NCBI GenBank assembly: GCA_031265345.1
Contig: JAISCU010000310.1
Coordinates: forward strand, 1-8,681
Source: Bifidobacteriaceae bacterium
Lineage (GTDB): Bacteria > Actinomycetota > Actinomycetes > Actinomycetales > WQXJ01
Reading direction: 5' to 3'
Length of the DNA stretch: 8,681 nucleotides
This document shows, in pieces, positions 7,599-8,681 of this stretch (position 1 is its first letter; each line of letters starts with the position of its first letter). Position numbers and translations under genes: made by a program. The notes beneath the pieces are model-generated. The model was not told the DNA's origin. It made no database searches and was given only the letters and a program-made list of their open reading frames with translations.

Positions 7599-8018
7599 TC
7601 AAGCTGCCTGCTCTTCGAGGGGGTCAGCCACCTGCGGCGCGGCATGCACCGCCTCCGGCGCGACATCGAGCACCTTGCGAGGGTCGTGACCGCCTTCCAC
7701 GTCCCAGGCGAGCGTGCCGTTCGCCACCATCAGCGACTCCTCGAACAGTGCCGGGTCCGCCAACGGCGCGAAGACGCCGCCCTGGGCTATGAGGGGCGCC
7801 GCGTCGTAGAGGCGAACCGAGCCGTCGGCGAGCCAGGCGTAGACGAGCTGTCCCGGCCCGGCCATGACCTGCACGACCTCTGGTATCTGATCCATGTCGG
7901 CATCCTCTATGGCGATGGCGGCCCGCCGGCCTGAGTACTCGGCGTGGAAATGTGGCGGAACACGGTCGTTCCAATACATGGTCACTCTGGTGCCGTCGAA
8001 GGCGCTGATTTCGGGCAC
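7599..8018 (-). CDS. DUF4160-DUF2442 fusion protein
   Basis: The 139-residue product joins two small domains usually seen as separate adjacent genes. Residues 1-45 look like DUF4160: an MPEIS start, MYWNDRVPPHFHAEYSG (14-30) with the hallmark PPHFHA, then AAIAIED. Residues 65-122 look like DUF2442: DGSVRLYDAAPLI (65-77), GGVFAPLADPALFEE (80-94), and GTLAWDVEGGHDP (101-113). The function of either domain is not established. The pairing and small size have the look of a toxin-antitoxin-like or regulatory unit, but that is inference. The start is the GTG at 8018, where homologues begin with MP-x-I. A GAGAGG abuts it with no spacer, so the ribosome site is poor and the start less certain. The frame stays open upstream into repeat DNA to about 8657, which I do not regard as coding. 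The last 20 residues are Ala/Glu-rich and match nothing I know. Confidence 0.85.
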   Translation of the reverse strand: MPEISAFDGTRVTMYWNDRVPPHFHAEYSGRRAAIAIEDADMDQIPEVVQVMAGPGQLVYAWLADGSVRLYDAAPLIAQGGVFAPLADPALFEESLMVANGTLAWDVEGGHDPRKVLDVAPEAVHAAPQVADPLEEQAA

Positions 8019-8052
8019 CCTCTCATCTTGCCAGGCGTGCGGTCTGGACGGT

Positions 8053-8095
8053 CTGTCCACGTCGGTGCCGGGGCCTGTCCACGCAGTTTCCGGGG
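8053..8095. repeat. Two 21-bp direct repeats with a 22-bp period
   Basis: Positions 8053-8073 and 8075-8095 share CTGTCCACG at the start and CCGGGG at the end, with about four mismatches between. Next to them, TGGAC (8045-8049) and GTCCA (8055-8059) form a five-base inverted pair. The block lies roughly 30-75 bases upstream of the GTG start at 8018, where an operator could sit. That role is only a guess. Confidence 0.5.
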
Positions 8096-8113
8096 GATCT
8101 GCACGCTCCCGTC

Positions 8114-8271
8114 CATCGAGTCCGCTGTTTCCCATGCGGTTGTTCGCCGAGTCCGCTGTTCTTGCATCGACCCTTTTCCGTTTCGCCTGATCAGCGCTTC
8201 GCACGCGGGCAAGGTTGCGGGCAAAACCCCGGACTCGATGCCGCGGACCATGGAAAACGGCGGACTCGATG
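8114..8271. repeat. 158-bp element with 23-bp terminal inverted repeats
   Basis: The arms at 8114-8136 and 8249-8271 are complementary at 21 of 23 positions; both begin CATCGAGTCCGC and end CCATG when read inward. A second, shorter inverted pair is nested inside: CGAGTCCGCTGTT (8148-8160) and the complement of 8223-8240. It encodes nothing. No target-site duplication is visible at the edges, and a further related motif lies outside at 8285-8302. It could be a MITE-like element or a composite palindromic repeat. Confidence 0.72.
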
Positions 8272-8302
8272 AGGTGGGGCGCGCAAAACCCCGGACTGGA
8301 CG
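8223..8302 (+). repeat. Three direct copies of an 18-bp motif at 31-bp spacing
   Basis: AAAACCCCGGACTCGATG (8223-8240), AAAACGGCGGACTCGATG (8254-8271) and AAAACCCCGGACTGGACG (8285-8302) recur at exactly 31 bp. Two more copies lie in the opposite orientation upstream (8114-8130 and 8148-8160, 32 bp apart). The first two direct copies are also part of the right arm of the inverted element. Spacers are only 13 bp and the motif is imperfect, so this is not a CRISPR array. Confidence 0.7.
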
Positions 8303-8306
8303 AACA

Positions 8307-8349
8307 ACGGAGGGCAAACCAGCTGCCCGGCTGGCTGCGCCAGCTCCGT
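8307..8349. other. GC-rich imperfect hairpin
   Basis: ACGGAG (8307-8312) pairs with CTCCGT (8344-8349). Inside, CCAGC (8319-8323) pairs with GCTGG (8330-8334). There is no T-run on either side. It may be a structural element between the two repeat blocks; no function can be assigned. Confidence 0.4.
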
Positions 8350-8405
8350 GATGGGGGAAGCCGCCTCGGCTTTCGGAGCGGCGGCGGCGCGGGACGGCCG
8401 CGGGC

Positions 8406-8681
8406 GCCGAAATGCGGGTCGAAAGCGTTCGTGGTCGCCGGAGTCGTGCCACGAAGCCCGTCGAGGCGCAATTCACGCCCGAGCCGACCGCGAGGGGACC
8501 CGAAATGCAGGCTGACGGCGTTCGTGGTCGCCGGAGTCGTGCCACGAACCCCGTCGAGGCGCAATTCACGCCCGAGCCGACCGCGAGGGGACCCGAAATG
8601 CAGGCTGACGGCGTTCGCGGTCGCCGGAGTCGTGCCACGAACCCCGTCAGGGCGCAATTCACGCCCGAACCGACCGCGCGG
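8406..8681 (+). repeat. Three tandem 93-bp units, each with a 73-bp palindromic element
   Basis: Units begin at 8406, 8499 and 8592; the period is 93 bp (GAAATGC recurs at 8409, 8502, 8595). Each consists of a 73-bp palindromic part and a spacer of about 20 bp rich in C and G. In the second unit the stem GACGGCGTTCGTGG / CCACGAACCCCGTC matches at 13 of 14 positions with a 14-base loop; the third differs by one base in the left arm. The first unit keeps only TTCGTGG / CCACGAA, because its left arm has changed. Units two and three differ at only a few bases. The array runs to the window edge and may continue. Confidence 0.92.

Larger units (their letters stand above)
8019..8681. other. Repeat-rich region upstream of the DUF4160-DUF2442 gene, no credible gene
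   Basis: These 663 bp contain, in order, a short direct repeat (8053-8095), a 158-bp element with inverted ends (8114-8271), a fifth copy of its motif (8285-8302), a GC-rich hairpin region (8307-8349) and three 93-bp tandem units (8406-8681). Several frames are open on the minus strand, but they cross all these repeats and give low-complexity products. The promoter of the minus-strand genes must lie here or in the gap at 7448-7598; no clear -35/-10 pair was recognised. Confidence 0.75.

Noticed and set aside
6704..7792. Plus-strand open frame opposite the pRiA4b ORF-3-like gene
   Set aside because: The minus strand has family motifs and a perfect Shine-Dalgarno site; the plus frame has neither.
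8223..8302. CRISPR array
   Set aside because: Repeats are 18 bp and imperfect, spacers only 13 bp, there are three copies with inverted partners, and no cas gene is nearby.
8019..8657. N-terminal extension of the DUF4160-DUF2442 protein through the repeats
   Set aside because: The frame is open, but homologous DUF4160 domains begin at MP-x-I (the GTG at 8018), and the extension translates tandem and inverted repeats. The 93-bp period, a multiple of three, explains the lack of stops.
7982..8662. A 226-codon minus-strand frame overlapping the start of the DUF4160-DUF2442 gene
   Set aside because: It also reads through the repeats, in a different frame, and has no recognisable domain.

Overview
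The window is very GC-rich, has actinobacterial codon usage and carries an LPxTG-type sortase sorting signal (LPFTG). It therefore comes from a Gram-positive, high-GC Actinomycetota bacterium. The sequence alone does not settle the genus.

Layout: (1) Positions 1-6140, plus strand, hold the 3' part of one giant gene for a sortase-anchored surface protein. The visible 2045 residues consist of the tail of one Ig-like domain, fourteen complete invasin/intimin-like (Big_1-type) Ig domains, two Big_6-like domains, one further beta-rich domain, a Pro-rich linker, LPFTG, a membrane helix and an Arg-rich tail. The true start and any signal peptide lie upstream of the window. (2) Positions 6141-6721 are a convergent intergenic region without a credible gene. 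It holds two related palindromic elements (A and B) and one copy of a 73-bp palindromic element (C). (3) Positions 6722-8018, minus strand, hold two small genes in the order DUF4160-DUF2442 fusion, then pRiA4b ORF-3/IS1096 TnpR-like protein, 151 bp apart and possibly co-transcribed. (4) Positions 8019-8681 hold no credible gene. This stretch is made of repeats: a short direct repeat, a 158-bp element with 23-bp inverted ends and nested copies of the same motif, a hairpin region, and three 93-bp tandem units that run to the window edge.

The big protein is a cell-wall stalk or adhesin. Two features in it stand out. Its Ig domains follow a higher-order pattern of four domain types (A-B-C-D), repeated about every 450-500 residues. 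All its non-membrane cysteines can be grouped as pairs within single domains, and they are confined to the wall-proximal two thirds of the visible protein. The two minus-strand genes encode small proteins of unknown biochemical function, and one belongs to a family known as an insertion-sequence passenger. They are bracketed by inverted copies of the same palindromic repeat family (6515-6587 and 8406-8681), which suggests a cassette that may move, or a hotspot that collects such genes. No transposase, RNA gene or CRISPR array was seen.
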